DNA of 64,000 nucleotides from Bryoerythrophyllum caledonicum (GCA_963971425.1 OZ020521.1:4977519-5041518); one strand, 5' to 3'; numbered from the stretch's first letter, positions 1 through 12,829 are shown. The notes: generated from the sequence alone by a model not told the origin. Translations and numbers: made by a program.

Positions 1-3000
1 TCTTCGGTCTCATGTACAATGTTGCCACCTGTACTTGTTCCACCAGTCGTGACCAGCAGTTGTCTTTGGAAATTGTCGGACAACTCATTGTACAGGAATG
101 AAACTCCGTCTGTACAATCGTCAATGATACAAATCTCAGATCCCTGGAAATCTCCTTCAAGGATTGTGGGAATGGCCGTAGATATGTTACACGCCACTAA
201 ACCCTAACCATGGGGCTAGTATGAGCCCACTAGTCTTGCCAGCTCTGATGGAGATCTCTCAAGTGAATCAACTACAGAGGGTTGGCATGCCTCATTCCAA
301 TGATCCAAGAATACAAGTGAAAGTGGAACGTCTCCAGAAACATAGTTCGGGCCAGGAGATGTATCCACAGGGTGCTGCATACAAATCACAACATTGTCAA
401 TTGGTTGTACTACTTGCTCCAGATGCCCATTCTCTGTAAAATCGAGAGCATAGGGATTAACCGAGTTGGAGCCAGACGCCCAACATCCGCGTCGTATAGT
501 ACATCCTTCTCGAAGCTTCACCTTCGTGAAAAACTCTTCGTTGGCATTCACGGCCGTTAGTAACAAGAAGATGACATTCCATCATTCAATATTTGCCATC
601 CATAATGTCAGCTGTGCAAAAGCTGCGGATAACTGGGCGTCTCCCCAATGACCATCTCCATGCTTCCCACCGCCACGTCGACAATCAATCACCCACAAAC
701 AGGGTTTCCCCAGCTCTATGTAGTGGGTGCGGAATAACCCTCTTCTATACCGAACCGGAAGTAGATTCTTTGTGTTATTCTGGCCTGGCCTCTTGACTTG
801 CATCTGCCATTCCCAATTAGCAGTAGCCAGTCCTTCCACATCTACGGATAGTCCAATGTATCCACGCCCCCCTGTTGCATTGTCACCATATTGAAATCTG
901 ATGGAAGGAGGGATGAGGTAGCCTATGTCTTTCAGTTTAGACACCTTCCCCCGCATAGGAGCAGTCCAAGTTTTTTTCGTGGTAGCATTCAAAAGCTTTC
1001 CAAAGGTATCAAATTGTGCGTTACTCCTCGGAAAATACTTCCCTACATGGGAACGAAAGAACTCCTCCATGGAATTAGGTGTACTTTCCTTGTTCTTGAC
1101 CATCAATCAACGGATGGAATTCATCACAGCTTCTCGTCTCTGATATCAGTCAACAACACCAGCAATCGTACGAGGATGTGGATTCGGGTCTTTGACACTG
1201 TCAAAGGAATATGCTTGACGAGATCTTACTCCATCCTCGTTCACCGGCTTCATTGCACCAAACTTTGCCAACCGAATATAATATGGATTCGGAACCCTAC
1301 CTAACGGCCTCAACCAATTCTAGGTCATTTCCTTTCTTATTGGTCGTACGTCCTCATTTGGATCCAACTCTTTCTTCCTGACCAGTCCTTCCACTTGTCC
1401 TCTTTCTCCTTGCTGTATAAGAGAATGCTGTCTTCGTAGTCCTTGCATACTTGAATGATAGCTTCGAAGCTGTCATTGCTTGGATTCCATGCATGATTGG
1501 TCAGATCCTCCATATTTTTGGCCAACCTGTTCACCGTGATAACTCCATCCCCCTTGAGTAATTTATGCACTGCACTTGCCGCACTCACCAAAGCAACAGC
1601 ATTGCGTGCATTGTCCGCACGTAGTCTGTTATCAGGCCTCCCGTATAGATCCCAAATCTGACGGAGCTTCCTCAAATCCTCCTCCATGGTAGAATATGAA
1701 TGTCTCTGGAACTCCGCCACGTTGATCCGCGCAGATTTCTCAATGTAAAAGCGATGATCATCATACATCACAAAAGAGGCCTCCCGCCCCTCGAACGTGT
1801 CTAGGTACTCATTTAAAGGCATAGTACCATTTCTCCACTACTGTTGTGCAAACTCACAAGCTGCTACTATGTGTTGCCCATCTACCGGTTCCCAAATGAT
1901 ATGATCTCAAAGTCAAAAATACTAGGATTCCATGGCACCCTTTGTAGAAGCACTCCCGTGTGCAATGAATATGCGCTCAAACTCTCGCGCGGTTCCTGCT
2001 AATGGAAATGGCAACTCCTCCTTCTCAACAACACCATCATCGTTGGTAGTATGCACGATGAATCTGATCGATCGAAGTACCAATCTACTCACCTGAGTCG
2101 CGGATTCTCGGTCTCTTAAGCGGTTAAATACTTCTCTGACCCTTCTCGGTGATAAAACCCGATGGTTCGTTTCCGGATTCTCCACAGAGACAATGCAGTC
2201 TATGCGTGTCTGAAACACAAAATTCCCCCACATTGATCATTTTGCAATCTCCTTCGCTATAGGCACTAGTGCTTTTAAATACATTGAAGTTGAAACATCC
2301 TGAGGTATCTCCGCATTGTCTTCAAAATCCTCTAGTATACTGTCGCAAAGGTTGTGAAATTCTTCTTCCTCCGGCGCCATGGCTGACAAATCAGCTAAAT
2401 CTCCCGGTGTAGATGTAGGGGCCTTACGATGACCATTAGACGTCCTGAGCACTGACCTAGGAACCCTGCCACCCGATCTTACACTTCTGTCAATCAACCT
2501 CCTCCTGCTTGGATCCAAACTTGATGGACCTTCTCTTGAACCATACGCTACATCACTCTCAACACGCCGTGGCCTCTTCGTAGGACGTCTACTCGTCAAT
2601 ATATGATTGGGTACTGTCTGTACCTCAGAAGTTGTAGTGGGATGTTGGCCTCCACTTCCCCTCCGCCCCTCCAGTGGTCGCGACTCGCCAATCCAGTTGC
2701 AACGACTCAGTAAGAATTCGATAATCTTCTGTTTCTTCTTGTTCCGCTGGTGGGGCTTGAGTTGTCGCACGTGATGGATCCCTCTCTTGAAATGCCTTAT
2801 TTCTAATATGTTCCTCCATAATCTTCTTAGCCTTCAGGACCATCTCCAGTGATAACGCTAAACACGCTAAGACGTTATTGTGTCTAGCAATACGTACCGC
2901 AAGAGAGATGTTCAACCAAAACGTCTGTATTGATTTGAGGAATTTCACCTGACCTACATTTTGAAAAAGATTCAATGGGACAGGTGCAAGAAGCAACTTC

Positions 3001-3237
3001 TTCGAAAGAAAAGTCTTCACCTCCAATTGACCTGGACCCACTACGCAAGTAACGTATACCATATCATCACGTCAAAGAGTGATTGCCTGGATTTTGCCAA
3101 AACTCTTCCTCAACGCCGATGTACGCTTCCCCAACTCAAAGGGATAATCTGTGACCCACAAGAAGGCGTTCGACTCATCCACTTCCGGGATCCACCAACC
3201 GTGGCTCTCCTAGATTCTGTCAATATTTTGTGGTGCC
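1..3237 (-). pseudogene. Decayed copy 1 of a large ParB-like repeat-family gene (cut by window edge)
   Basis: This is a diverged copy of the open frame at 54341-58306, in the same order and strand. Position 1 corresponds to about 55074 of the other copy, so its 3' end lies outside the window. The frame is broken many times: only separate blocks at about 216-566, 582-1106, 1337-1822, 1922-2233, 2237-2770 and 2625-3062 remain readable. Shared blocks include VDGQHIVA-region flanks, the TKRPRR basic stretch and DGHWGDAQLSAAFAQ. The start codon used by the intact copy is kept (ATG near 3237), but the tryptophan nine codons in is TAG (3210-3212, TGG to TAG). I see no function left; it is a relic of a multicopy family rather than a host gene. 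Confidence 0.85.
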
Positions 3238-3299
3238 ATAGCGTAACACTCAAAAAACCTGTATATCATTCCAAAACGATAGACACTATTAGTATGGAA

Positions 3300-4490
3300 T
3301 AAGACTTTTTGAACCACCACTCATTGCACAATTTTTTGGAACATGCAACACCCCTTGTCTACCTCTAAAAACTTTTACACTACAGAAGATCTAAATCCAA
3401 TACCATTGTGTCAAGCATGTTGTTAGTTCTTTGGTGAAATAGCATATCAATCCAAGTCATTTATTTTCACACATTGTCACACATTTTTGGCCACGATACC
3501 CAAAAAACTTCTACCTTTCCACATAAATCTTTGAGATCTTCGTATGATTCACTTTTGATTTTTCCTACGGCATTATGTGATGTAAACCTTCTTACTGACC
3601 ATTTGGATTCTCATTTCAAACAATATCGAATTCACAAAAAAATATAACTTGAATTGAGAATTTTTGAACGTCCACTCATTGCACATTTTTTTTGAATATG
3701 CTACACCCCTTGTCTACCTCTATAAACTTTTGCACTACACAAGATCTAAATCCAATACCATCGTGTTAAGCATGTTGTTAGTTCTTTTGTGAAATAGCAT
3801 ATTAATCCAAGTCAATTATTTTCACACATTGTCACATTTTCGGCCACCATACCCAAAAAACTTCTACCTTTCCACATAAAACTTTGAGATCTTTGTATGA
3901 TTCACTTTTGATTTTTCCTACGGCATTATGTAATGTAAACCTTCGTATTGACCATTTGGATTCTCATTTCAAACGATATCAAGTTCACAAAAAAACATAA
4001 CGTGAATTGAGAATTTTTGAACCCCCTCTCATTGCACATTTTTTTGAATATTCTACACCCCTTTTCTAACTCTAAAAATTGGTATGTAGCAAACTAACAT
4101 CATGCTTAACATTATGAAAATGAATTGAGACCCTTTCAAATGCAAAAATTGGACACCAATTGACGTCAAAGTCTGCTGATCCAGAAAACGCAGGGATGAA
4201 AATGAGCCTTTTCTCTACTTCAAACATTATAATCTTTCAATCCGTGCGGTAAAACTTTATGAAATATTGTGAGTGTATTACTTAACAAGTCATTATTGAG
4301 ATCCTACGGTTAAAGTTACCAAAAAAAACTTCATTTTTTTCCCTTGCTAATTGCACTAAAACTAGCATTTTTAACAATTTTTGGTTGAGATATTCTCCAC
4401 ATCATTTATGGACCAAGGTACTTAGGGTATCATTATTGAGGGTATCACCAGGGTATGACCTACTGGGCACCATAACCAGTTTTCAACCAA
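3300..4490 (+). repeat. Non-coding module R1, upstream of ParB-like copy 1
   Basis: AT-rich DNA with internal tandem structure: a unit of about 360 bp beginning near 'CATTGCACA...CTACACC' occurs at about 3315-3680, again at 3675-4040, and partly after 4030. The same module, in the same orientation relative to the ParB-like gene, lies at 58388-59290. Related sequence forms the inner part of the inverted repeats at about 6800-7400 (+) and 15560-16200 (-). Marker phrases shared by all four are GTCAAAGTCTGCTGATCCA and ATAATCTTTCAATCCGTGC. It contains no plausible reading frame. Confidence 0.8.
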
Positions 4491-4960
4491 GGTTTCAATT
4501 TAGGGTATCAACTTAGGGTTTTGAGTTAGGGTTTCGGAATTTAGGGTATCAACAAAGGAGTTCAATCCTTTGCACCTTTGGGTAGTCTTAAGAGGGGTGT
4601 GCGCGCGCACACCCCTGGTAGTAGTTGTAAGGGGAGGCTGTGAGTGTGAGAGAGAGGGTTTGGAGGAGGGAGAGGCTTGTGAGAGGCTTGTGGGTTTGTG
4701 AGAGGAACTTGTGAGGGCGGAGAGTGAGGAGAAAAGAGTTGTGAGGGAGAGAGGAATAGAGGCGAGGTGTGAGGGAGAGAAGTTGTGGGTGGCTAGGGTT
4801 TGGTAGAGAGAAGGAGAATATTTGGGGTGTGAGAGTAGGTGTGAGGAATAGAGAAAACAAGAGAGTAGCCGCAACATTCTGGAGGGTAGCCCGCGCAACA
4901 TTATGATGAGTAGCTTGCGGAGGCCTACGCCTCGCCGCGCCTGCGGGCGGCTGCGCGCAG
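4490..4960 (+). repeat. Telo-box-like and GA-rich leader shared by both ParB-like copies
   Basis: TAGGGTTT/TTAGGG words recur at 4500-4560 (AAACCCTA on the gene's sense strand, like plant telo-boxes). They are followed by a palindrome and then a GTGAGAGAGAGGGTTTGGAGGAGGG-type purine-rich tract. The same order occurs at 59220-59489, up to the assembly gap. It could be the promoter or 5' leader of the ParB-like family. Open frames here (for example 4500-5207 minus) are low-complexity Ser/Leu/Pro strings and are not believable proteins. Confidence 0.55.
4593..4616. repeat. Perfect 24-bp palindrome, copy 1
   Basis: AGGGGTGTGCGC is followed directly by its exact reverse complement. The same 24-bp palindrome stands at 59322-59345 at the equivalent place upstream of the second ParB-like gene. 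Confidence 0.95.
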
Positions 4961-5192
4961 CCATGGCTGCCAGGAGGGATGCCGCGCCTACGATGCAGTT
5001 AGGGCTACCTGCGCCGCTAGGCCGCAGCGAGGGTTGAGTAGGGCTTTGGCGCCTTAGCTCAAAAATCCTAAATTTTAATGGAAACCCATAACTCACAAAG
5101 CTCTTCCTCACCTTCGTTAAGAGGTGGCACACGACGGAAACCCTTGAAGGCCAGGTTGTTTTTGGATTGATGGAGGAGCACCAGCATTTGGG

Positions 5193-5210
5193 GGTGTGCG
5201 CGCGCACACC
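5193..5210. repeat. 18-bp palindrome with the same core
   Basis: GGTGTGCGCGCGCACACC is self-complementary and shares the core of the 24-bp palindrome at 4593-4616. The ~600 bp between them is GC-rich around 4910-5060 with no recognisable gene. Confidence 0.9.
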
Positions 5211-5259
5211 TCCAGTCTACGGTTACCCCATGAGGTGTCGTGCGAACTCCATGGGAACA

Positions 5260-5402
5260 GAGGCTAGGGTTTGGATGTGGTAGCTAGGGTTTTGGTGCGG
5301 CGGCTAGGTCTTGGGTGCGGCAGCTAGGGTTTGGGTGTGGCGGCTAGGGTTTGGATGTGGCCGCTAGGGTTTGGGTGCCTTGGTGTGGCGGCTAGGGTTT
5401 AA
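5260..5402 (+). repeat. 20-bp minisatellite with telomere-like word
   Basis: About six and a half tandem copies of CTAGGGTTTGGGTGYGGCGG with small variations. Each unit carries TAGGGTTT, the plant telomere permutation. One unit holds an 8-bp expansion (TGCCTTGG). Confidence 0.85.
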
Positions 5403-6468
5403 GGTAGTGCGTTGATGTGCCATACTGAGGATTTAGTGCCATACTGCTAGCTACTCTCTTGACTTCAATTCTGTGTGGTTTTGGTGTAATAATTTCAGTT
5501 GAACGAAGGTTGAACTCACGAGTTGTTGACTGCTACATGTGTATTCATTCAACTTTGTTGAATTTGCAATTTTGTACGTACTCAAGTTGGTGTCCTCATT
5601 TGTGTATTCAAATATTGGTACCCACCTAAAACTATCGTAACTCTAACTAAACTTCAATCATCATGAACCTAACCCTGGAGTTCCGTCATATTCTCCAATC
5701 TACACATTACACAAAGTTGGCAGGAATTAGTGAATGAAGTAAAAATCACATGTCCTTGAGGTTTTGATTGCAAGAGAGCTCACCTTAGAAACTAGGAAGA
5801 GAAGTGACTTCTAGATTTGCATAGAAACCTTATATCCATGTTGGAACCTTGTGCCTCAAGTTTACTAGTCAAAATTTGACTTTTGAACTTTGGATCTTTT
5901 GCTTTGTTTCTCCTTATGTTCCCACTTTTCACATATAATATTAAAATATCGGGCTATACCAACCTCTAATATGAAGATACTTAGGAGTTTTTATCACATA
6001 GTTTACCATATAAATTTTATGCATGTGTTGCAGGTAAAGTCGGAAGGGTTGAAAAACATGTTCAACAACAACGACGGAATGGTGATTTAATGTTGAACGA
6101 CATCAAACATCAGTGGGTGTACCGCTAACACCTGCAACGTATCTTGAGGTAAATATTTATTTTTATACAATTTTAAGATTGATTGTTGATTGACCTTCTA
6201 TACTTTGTTGTTTGTAGAATAAGCTTTATGTGGTTGTACAAACTCTTTCTTTTATTAGCAATTGTAACAAGTTTCAATGGTGTCAGTAATAGCAAGTAGA
6301 CAACATGGTTCATTTTCTTCCTTAGGTTCAGTGGATTCCCTTCGTTTCAGTTCACTTGGATGCAAAAGATTGCATCTCACATGATCTAGATTCATTATCA
6401 TCATGTCAAAAATGATATAAGTTCCATTTTACACCAATGTTTAGGGATGCAGAAGATGTGTAGCATAT
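5403..6468. other. Unannotated AT-rich intergenic DNA
   Basis: I see no gene, RNA or clear repeat here. The short frame at 5890-6090 has no recognisable motif and sits in AT-rich DNA. Confidence 0.5.
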
Positions 6469-6472
6469 TTAA

Positions 6473-7400
6473 CCCCTAAAGGATCAAGTGTAAAAAATGG
6501 GCTTTTTGAAAGTTTGGTCAGGTTCCTATGGTGTCAATTTCCAACATTTTTCTTTGGAAATTTTATTGTAGAAAGGCATTACCAAGACTTTAATGGGAAA
6601 ACAATTTTTACCTTAATTGGACATTTGATCAAAAAGTTTTAGGGTTTTGAATTTCAAATGGGGAGAGCGGGCAAGTCAAGCTAGTCCAAAAACTTTTGCT
6701 AGGACACTCTGTTGAATGTGATATTTTCAGTACTTGCAAGTAATATTATTTCCCTTGATGTTGTCAAAATAAGTTCTTGTCTAGAGTGGAAAATACCATA
6801 CCAACCCAAGTCAAAGATTTTCACACATTGTCAGCCAGTGTTGGGCAAGGTACGAAAAAAACTTCTTGTTTTCCAAATATAACCTAGATATTTTTTTTTT
6901 CACTTTTTATTTTTTTTCACAACAATACGTGGTGTAAACCTTCTTATTGACCATTTGGATTACCAATCTAAAACATATTAAGTTGACAAAAAATTACAGT
7001 GTGAATTAACAAATTCCAAACCTCCACTCCTTGCACAGTTGTTTTGAATATGCTACACCCGTTCTCTACCTCTAAAAATTGGTGTATAAGACACAAACAT
7101 CATGCTTAACAAGATGGTTATGGCTTTAGACCTTGTGTAGTGCAAAATTTTGACACCAAGTGAAGTCAAAGTCTGCTGATCCACTGCACGCAGTGAAGAA
7201 AATGAACCATATGCTTGACTTCAAACACTATAATCTTTCAATCCGTGCAGTCAATATTTATGAAATTTTGTTTATATATTACATAATAAGTCGTAATTGA
7301 GATCCTACAATCAAAACTAGAAATAAAAGTTTTTGTTTCCTGTTTTGTTCATTGCACTCAAATCCAACAATTTTGAAGTGTTTTTGGTGTAAGACTGTCA
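6473..7400 (+). repeat. Left long inverted repeat of the TTAA element
   Basis: Pairs with the reverse complement of about 15560-16528. Conserved words include ATTTCCAACATT, TACTTGCAAGTAATATTA, TCAAAGTCTGCTGATCCA and ATAATCTTTCAATCCGTGC. The arms are diverged by substitutions and small indels, so the insertion is old. Confidence 0.8.
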
Positions 7401-8264
7401 TTGTACCTTCAAGGTTAAAGACTCCGTGCAAAGAGTTCATGCTCTACAAATTCTTATTTTTTTTCATTTCAAAGTTGTTTTATCAAAAGGTCTAATATCA
7501 TCATCATATTTTGAACAGTAAATATGTGTTTAGAAACATATCTTTTATCAGATGAATGGTGCTTTGAAGGTTAACAATTTGTACATGTATTTTGACTAAT
7601 GTGCAGCCATAATGTTCCTATTTTTTCAATAGTGATATTGGAGAGCCGTACGATTCAGACTCCTTCAATACGGCCACACATCCAAAGGGATGATATGCAT
7701 TCCAATAGCTCTGTGGGGGCTCGATTAGTACGAGCAACACGTGCAAGGCAAATTCAACAGAGATCTGATAGGATGATGACATTGGAAAGGGCAGTACAAC
7801 TACTTTCTGAAGCAGGGGATGTGGTGAGCTTAGCAACCAGGGAGCATGCATTCAAAAGTCGCATGGAAGTGAATGGATCGAAGTTGTTTCCATTCGAGGT
7901 GGCGGTGTGTATTACTAGAGTAGATCATGCACTGCATTGGACCAGAGAGATTGTAGGAGAACGCCCTGGCATGTGTGTGGGCTTAATCATTTGTTGGCAT
8001 CGGTCTTTGCTACGTGTAGTGGCTGTAGAACCTAATATCACAGGTGTCCATGATGACATTGGATCATAGATAGCGCCTACACAAGTGATGGCCCTAGAAT
8101 TTGATTTTTCTGAGTTCATCAACACACCAGGATCCACTGAGAGGTCTCGACGCAGTAGTTATGCTTCAAACGCCATAGATGAAAATTTGTAGCTTTCCCA
8201 ACCTACTCCCTCAAACATTCAGGATTTGCCCCATGTAGATGGATTTGCTTATGTCAGACCATCA

Positions 8265-10307
8265 CACTATAAGAAACTCGTGTTTTTTGTCACGTCCTAA
8301 ATCATGTCCCAGAAGACATGTAGACATCCGAATTTACATCCCTCTGACGTACCAACGCGTGTAACACGCTATAATGCGTGGGGACATCACCAAAAACGCG
8401 AGGACATCCTTGCGACATGGACGATTTTCGAAGATTTTGGGAGGTTGGAAATGGTGCCAACTAGGCGCTACGTAGACGACACCTAAGCGGTAGGATGACG
8501 GGCAGTGCCACATGGCCGGGAAATTCATCCTCTCCATTGGTGACGTGGCATCTGATGTGGCATGTGACGTGGACCCACGTGGCCTCTGATGTGGACCCGG
8601 GAAAGAGTGACGTGGCGTGCCACGTCAGCAGAGATTTGCGTGGTTTTTTTTTCAGATTCGTGTTTGCGGGGACGTCATTGGTAACATGGCTGTGTTTTTT
8701 AAGACGTCCCGGGTTGACGTGGAGATGTCCTGCTCGACGTCTACACCAACGCTACCTGGATTTTGATGCTGATTTCGTTAAACATCGCCATGCCCTAGAG
8801 GACGTGGCGATGGACATGATCGCGTCCTCCAATACGTTGCCGACCCATGGTCGTTGGCACTGAGGGTGTCATTGCAGACGTCTCAAAGAACTTATGCGTG
8901 TCTGACGTGACATCCCCTGATGCATGGTATTGTTGACGCTGTGTATGTGATGGTGTTTTGAAGGACATCAAGAGATGTTGTACAAGACATGAATACGTTG
9001 TACAAGACATGAGTACAAGACATGAATACCTCATCATACATGTAACATGTACATTCATCCAAATTCATGCTTACTGGCCTACTTGCAAATGTGGTAATAT
9101 GATATACACGCAATTTAAAATATGTCTCCATAGACATGGGGATGTTTCAAAAGACGTCCCTGCGTTTCCTAAGTGCTGCGGCATACGTCTTCTACAACAT
9201 GGTCACGTCTATATGTCGCTCATAGCACATTGCATGTCCAACACTGCACCTCTAACCTCTACACTCTAAACTCTAACCTCTACACTCAAAACTCTAACCT
9301 CTACACTCTAAACTCTAACATTCTAACTTGTAAACTCAGTCTACACTCTAAAACTCCAACCTCTACATTCTAAACTCTAACTACTTGGAGAAATGAAGGC
9401 CAAAGTGAGCTTTGTGCAACCTCAAATTCTACTTAAAGGTCTCATGACCTAACTATGGCTGCAGCAGCTAACCCTAGCCGCCTCATGACCTAACTATGGC
9501 TGGAGCAGCTAACCCTCGCCGCCTCTATTCATCCAATGAACTTGACGAAATTCATCCTACTTGATGGTTATGTTTTGCAAGACACGATGATGTTTTCCAA
9601 GACATGTCGATGTTTTCAAGGACATGTCAATGTTTTGCCAAACACTGCTGATGTTTTCAGAGACGTCTCTGTGGGATGTCCTCAAAGACATGTAGATGTT
9701 ACTTGAGATATCTTCAATTGGATGTCTCAAGTGACGTGGACCTATACACAGAATGACGTGTCACCTTGTCTGACATGGAATTGTGTTTGCCATGTAGATG
9801 AAGTGCTATAAACTACACAATATATAATATGTCCACATGGGTAAGCCACCAAGGACTTTACAAAATCACCCTAAATTCCTTATAATTCGGGTTTTGATAG
9901 AAAAGTGGTATTTTAATATTATATTAATTAATAAATATTGTTTAATATTTAAATATACAGTACTGAATTTAATATGTCCGCTTTAATTACAGAATAATCA
10001 GTTTTTATAAAATATTATTATAATATTAATTAATATTTTGTATTTTTGCAAGAGGAGAAAAAAAAGGCAAAAATATTTTGTATTTTTGCAACGGACGATG
10101 ACGTCCTCGGAGACGGGCGCGTTGTTGGAAACATCGTCGCGTCTCCTATTTCGCACGCGCGTTTCGGGACCCTCCCACCTCCACTGTTCATTATTGACGC
10201 GTGGACATCCTCACGTTCACGGGGACATTACTGGCTAGCTCCAAGACATCAAAAAAACACGCTGACATGATTAAGGACATAACAAAAAACACGGGTTTCT
10301 TATAGTG
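8265..10307. mobile_element. Non-autonomous CACTA (En/Spm-type) element
   Basis: The terminal inverted repeats (TIRs) are CACTATAAGAAACYCGTGTT at the left (8265) and its complement at the right (ending 10307), matching over about 40 bp. Flanking 3-bp direct repeats TCA (8262-8264 and 10308-10310) are the TSD expected for this superfamily. The 2,043-bp element has no transposase frame. Its subterminal parts are full of short GACGTCC, GACATG and TGACGTGG words in both orientations, typical of CACTA transposase-binding regions. It sits inside the DUF7869-type gene; its length is a multiple of three, so the host frame resumes unchanged. Confidence 0.93.
9249..9382 (+). repeat. ~21-bp minisatellite inside the CACTA element
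   Basis: About six imperfect copies of CTCTACACTCTAAACTCTAAC. Short frames across it are repeat artefacts. Confidence 0.85.
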
Positions 10308-12749
10308 TCACGTCGTCCATATTCTATGCAAAATAGGAAAATGAGAGATTCAAGAGAGCCATCATTGATAGAAGGAGCACCATCTAAGGTATCGCTTAGA
10401 AGCGTGTAAATTGCAATGGCACAAGGAGGATGCAAACACAATTGTTTGAGGGACGTTCCAACAAGGTATCTATTGGACATGCGATAGAATGCATGGGCCA
10501 ATGAATTTTCAGTACGAAGTACGTGGATGAGACAGATGTTGGTTTCTTTTTACATAGGGACAGAAGGAACTCGTCGAGACAAGTTTGTAACAAAGTTAGA
10601 TGGGAAACAAGTTTGCAATGCTTGCTACGCTCTTGGGGTTGGATATTCTCAGAGGTGCTTTAAGCAATTGAAGAAGGATTGTGTAATCTATGGAAGAGTG
10701 ACATCGATTCACGGCAATACCCTTTCATATCCGATCAGAGAGAGCACTAGAATGTCTGCGGCAGAAGCTTGGTTTAAATCATTTGTCGATGAAGCTGGTT
10801 GTTCTCAACGTCATCGTTGTATTCGCCGTAAGAGTGACAACGAAGTGATGCCTCTCATTCTCGTTCCTATGAATACAACCAAATTTGATGTATTCAATTA
10901 CGTGAACGAGGAGGTCAAGAGAATTTGTATTGGGGAAACCATTTCTATGAGTTCGTTCCGGAAGATGTGGCACATCAAGTATTGCCACGTTCAGTTACCT
11001 CCATTCTCGAGATTTTCAAAGTGTTATCATTGTTGAGAGTATAAATGTGCCATGGAAGGAACCACCAATGCAGATGCAAGGATAAAGATAAAGGAGTTGT
11101 TTATGTTGCATCTGCGCAACCAGATGGAAGAACGTAGGCATTATTGGATATTCAAGAGGTCGTGTTATATTAGCCCTGAGTTGTACATGTGCATCATAGT
11201 GGATGGCATGGACTAGAACACGACCATGGTACCAAGGATGCGGCAGACTGTGAAGAACATTGAACACCGGTTTGTAAAGACCCATCTCTGTGGTGCTCTT
11301 GTACATGGGATTGGTTTATACTGCGACGTGTGGTTTGGGGCTCACCACAAACACGATAGCAACCAAGTCGTGAGTACATTGTTATACGAGATAGGAGATG
11401 TGCTGCGGAGGAAGGGCTTTTTGCCACCAACATTGCGAATCCAGGCGGACAACTGCACACGCAAGAACAAAAACATTTATATGTTTGCTCTATGTGCTAC
11501 ATTGGTGGGATTGGGGTTTTTTCAGGAGGTGGAACTATCTTTTGTTATAGTGGGCCATACACACAAAGATATTGATCAACGCTTCAGTTGTATATCAAAT
11601 ACGTTGAAGAGGTCGGACGTGGACTGGTTGAAGGAAATGATTAGTCCTATAGAACGAGGAACATCTCCTACGGAGGCATTTGTTAGCGCCCGGCTGCTAG
11701 AGAATGTATGGGATTGGAAATTGTTCATAACTCCTCACTTACTGACAGGTTAGGATTATTAGTGTGCATAACATTTCCGCACTACATGCGATTCTATATG
11801 GACAATCGAGAAGGGACTCATGAGGTTCGAGTACAACACAAACATTATTACAAGGATCGATTAGAACCAGAGGCAGGGACAAAAATTTTGAGGTCGTTGC
11901 CAAGTAGGGACGAGCGACCATCATTTGCGCAAGTATTTGCAGCGGATGAACAGGAGTTGAAGGCGTTAGATGACTTCATTGTATGTAAACAAAGTTGCAT
12001 TCAAAGGTTGCAACATGAGGACAATAATCGTGAGGCAAAAGTAGAGGCTGAAAGATTGAAACTCTATTTAGCTCAATTTCCACACAAAGACCGTAGCAAT
12101 GAATATCGTACCTCACCGTTTTCGCCGTCACAGTTCTCCAACACCGGACCTATAGAGAGTGCATCTTTGGATGTAATGAATGGTGCAAGTGAAGAAAATT
12201 GCGAGATAAATGCCGTAGAGCAGGTAGTGGCCATGCTTCCAAATGCCAAGGCTCGAGGATACTTTGGTCCTCGTTGAGTAAGACCTTCTAATCAAGCAGT
12301 GCGTAGGGCACAATGAACAGAGTGCAACTATGTTGCGAAACAAGCCGCAGAAGGAGCAATGTATGAAGGTAATTATGACCCATTTCCACCATTTAATCCA
12401 CAATCTGATATCCGTTGTGGACAATTTGTAGCCTTGAGTGTTGATCAAGCAGAGATAGAAGGTGGTGTACCATTCTATGTGGGGAAAGGATTAAGGAAGG
12501 AAAAAATCGATGGAGACTTAAGATAAAGGTTTTTTGGTATTGGCTCATCATCCAAAGGGGGATTGTTGATGGACATGGGTCTTCTGTACAACGGTATGCA
12601 AATTGCATGGATTCATTCTGGGAGCCATCTGGGGAGAGCCATAGTTGGGTAGAGAAAGATGCATGCATTTTTTCATGGGTAGACACATCGGAAAGAACCA
12701 TGTTCGGGGCCGGCGGGTGGAGAAAGCGCAATGTATTTGGAGTGCAGGT

Positions 12750-12829
12750 TGAAAGCATGATTCGCATTCTTTTTCTACCAAACTATGGCTTGAAAGCAGG
12801 ATTCACATTCTTTCTCTACCCAACCAATG
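12750..12829 (+). repeat. ~40-bp tandem duplication
   Basis: GAAAGCATGATTCGCATTC and its following ~20 bases are repeated immediately as GAAAGCAGGATTCACATTC, with about 85% match. It lies just past the recognisable end of the DUF7869-type pseudogene. Confidence 0.7.

Larger units (their letters stand above)
7599..12640 (+). pseudogene. Decayed DUF7869-type transposon gene, split by a CACTA element
   Basis: One reading frame (frame of 7599, 10527 and 11226) can be followed across the whole region with interruptions. It runs 7599-8264, resumes exactly after the CACTA insertion at 10311, and continues to about 11750, where a frameshift moves it to the frame used at 11708-12277 and on to about 12530. 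Diagnostic stretches are CNACYALGVGYSQRCFK, EERRHYWIFKRSCYISPE, IVDGMD-stop-NTTMVP, QADNCTRKNKNIYMFAL, VGHTHKDIDQRFS and, near the end, GVPFYVGKGL. This order matches the DUF7869 family found in multicopy genes of many eukaryotes, whose DN...NKN and GHTHxDIDxxFS blocks look like an RNase-H-type catalytic core. That role is inference. In-frame stops occur at 8067-8069, in the 8190s, and several times after 10311. The gene is the only transposase candidate within the TTAA element. Confidence 0.75.

Noticed and set aside
4500..5207. 235-codon minus-strand frame
   Set aside because: Ser/Leu/Pro low-complexity translation of a purine-rich repeat tract; not matched by an equivalent frame upstream of the other ParB-like copy beyond the repeat itself.
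9241..9382. CTCTAAACTCTAAC run as a telomere relic
   Set aside because: Unit is about 21 bp and lacks the CCCTAAA core; it is a minisatellite inside the CACTA element.
10038..10270. Short plus-strand frames near the right end of the CACTA element
   Set aside because: They lie in the subterminal repeat region and have no motif.
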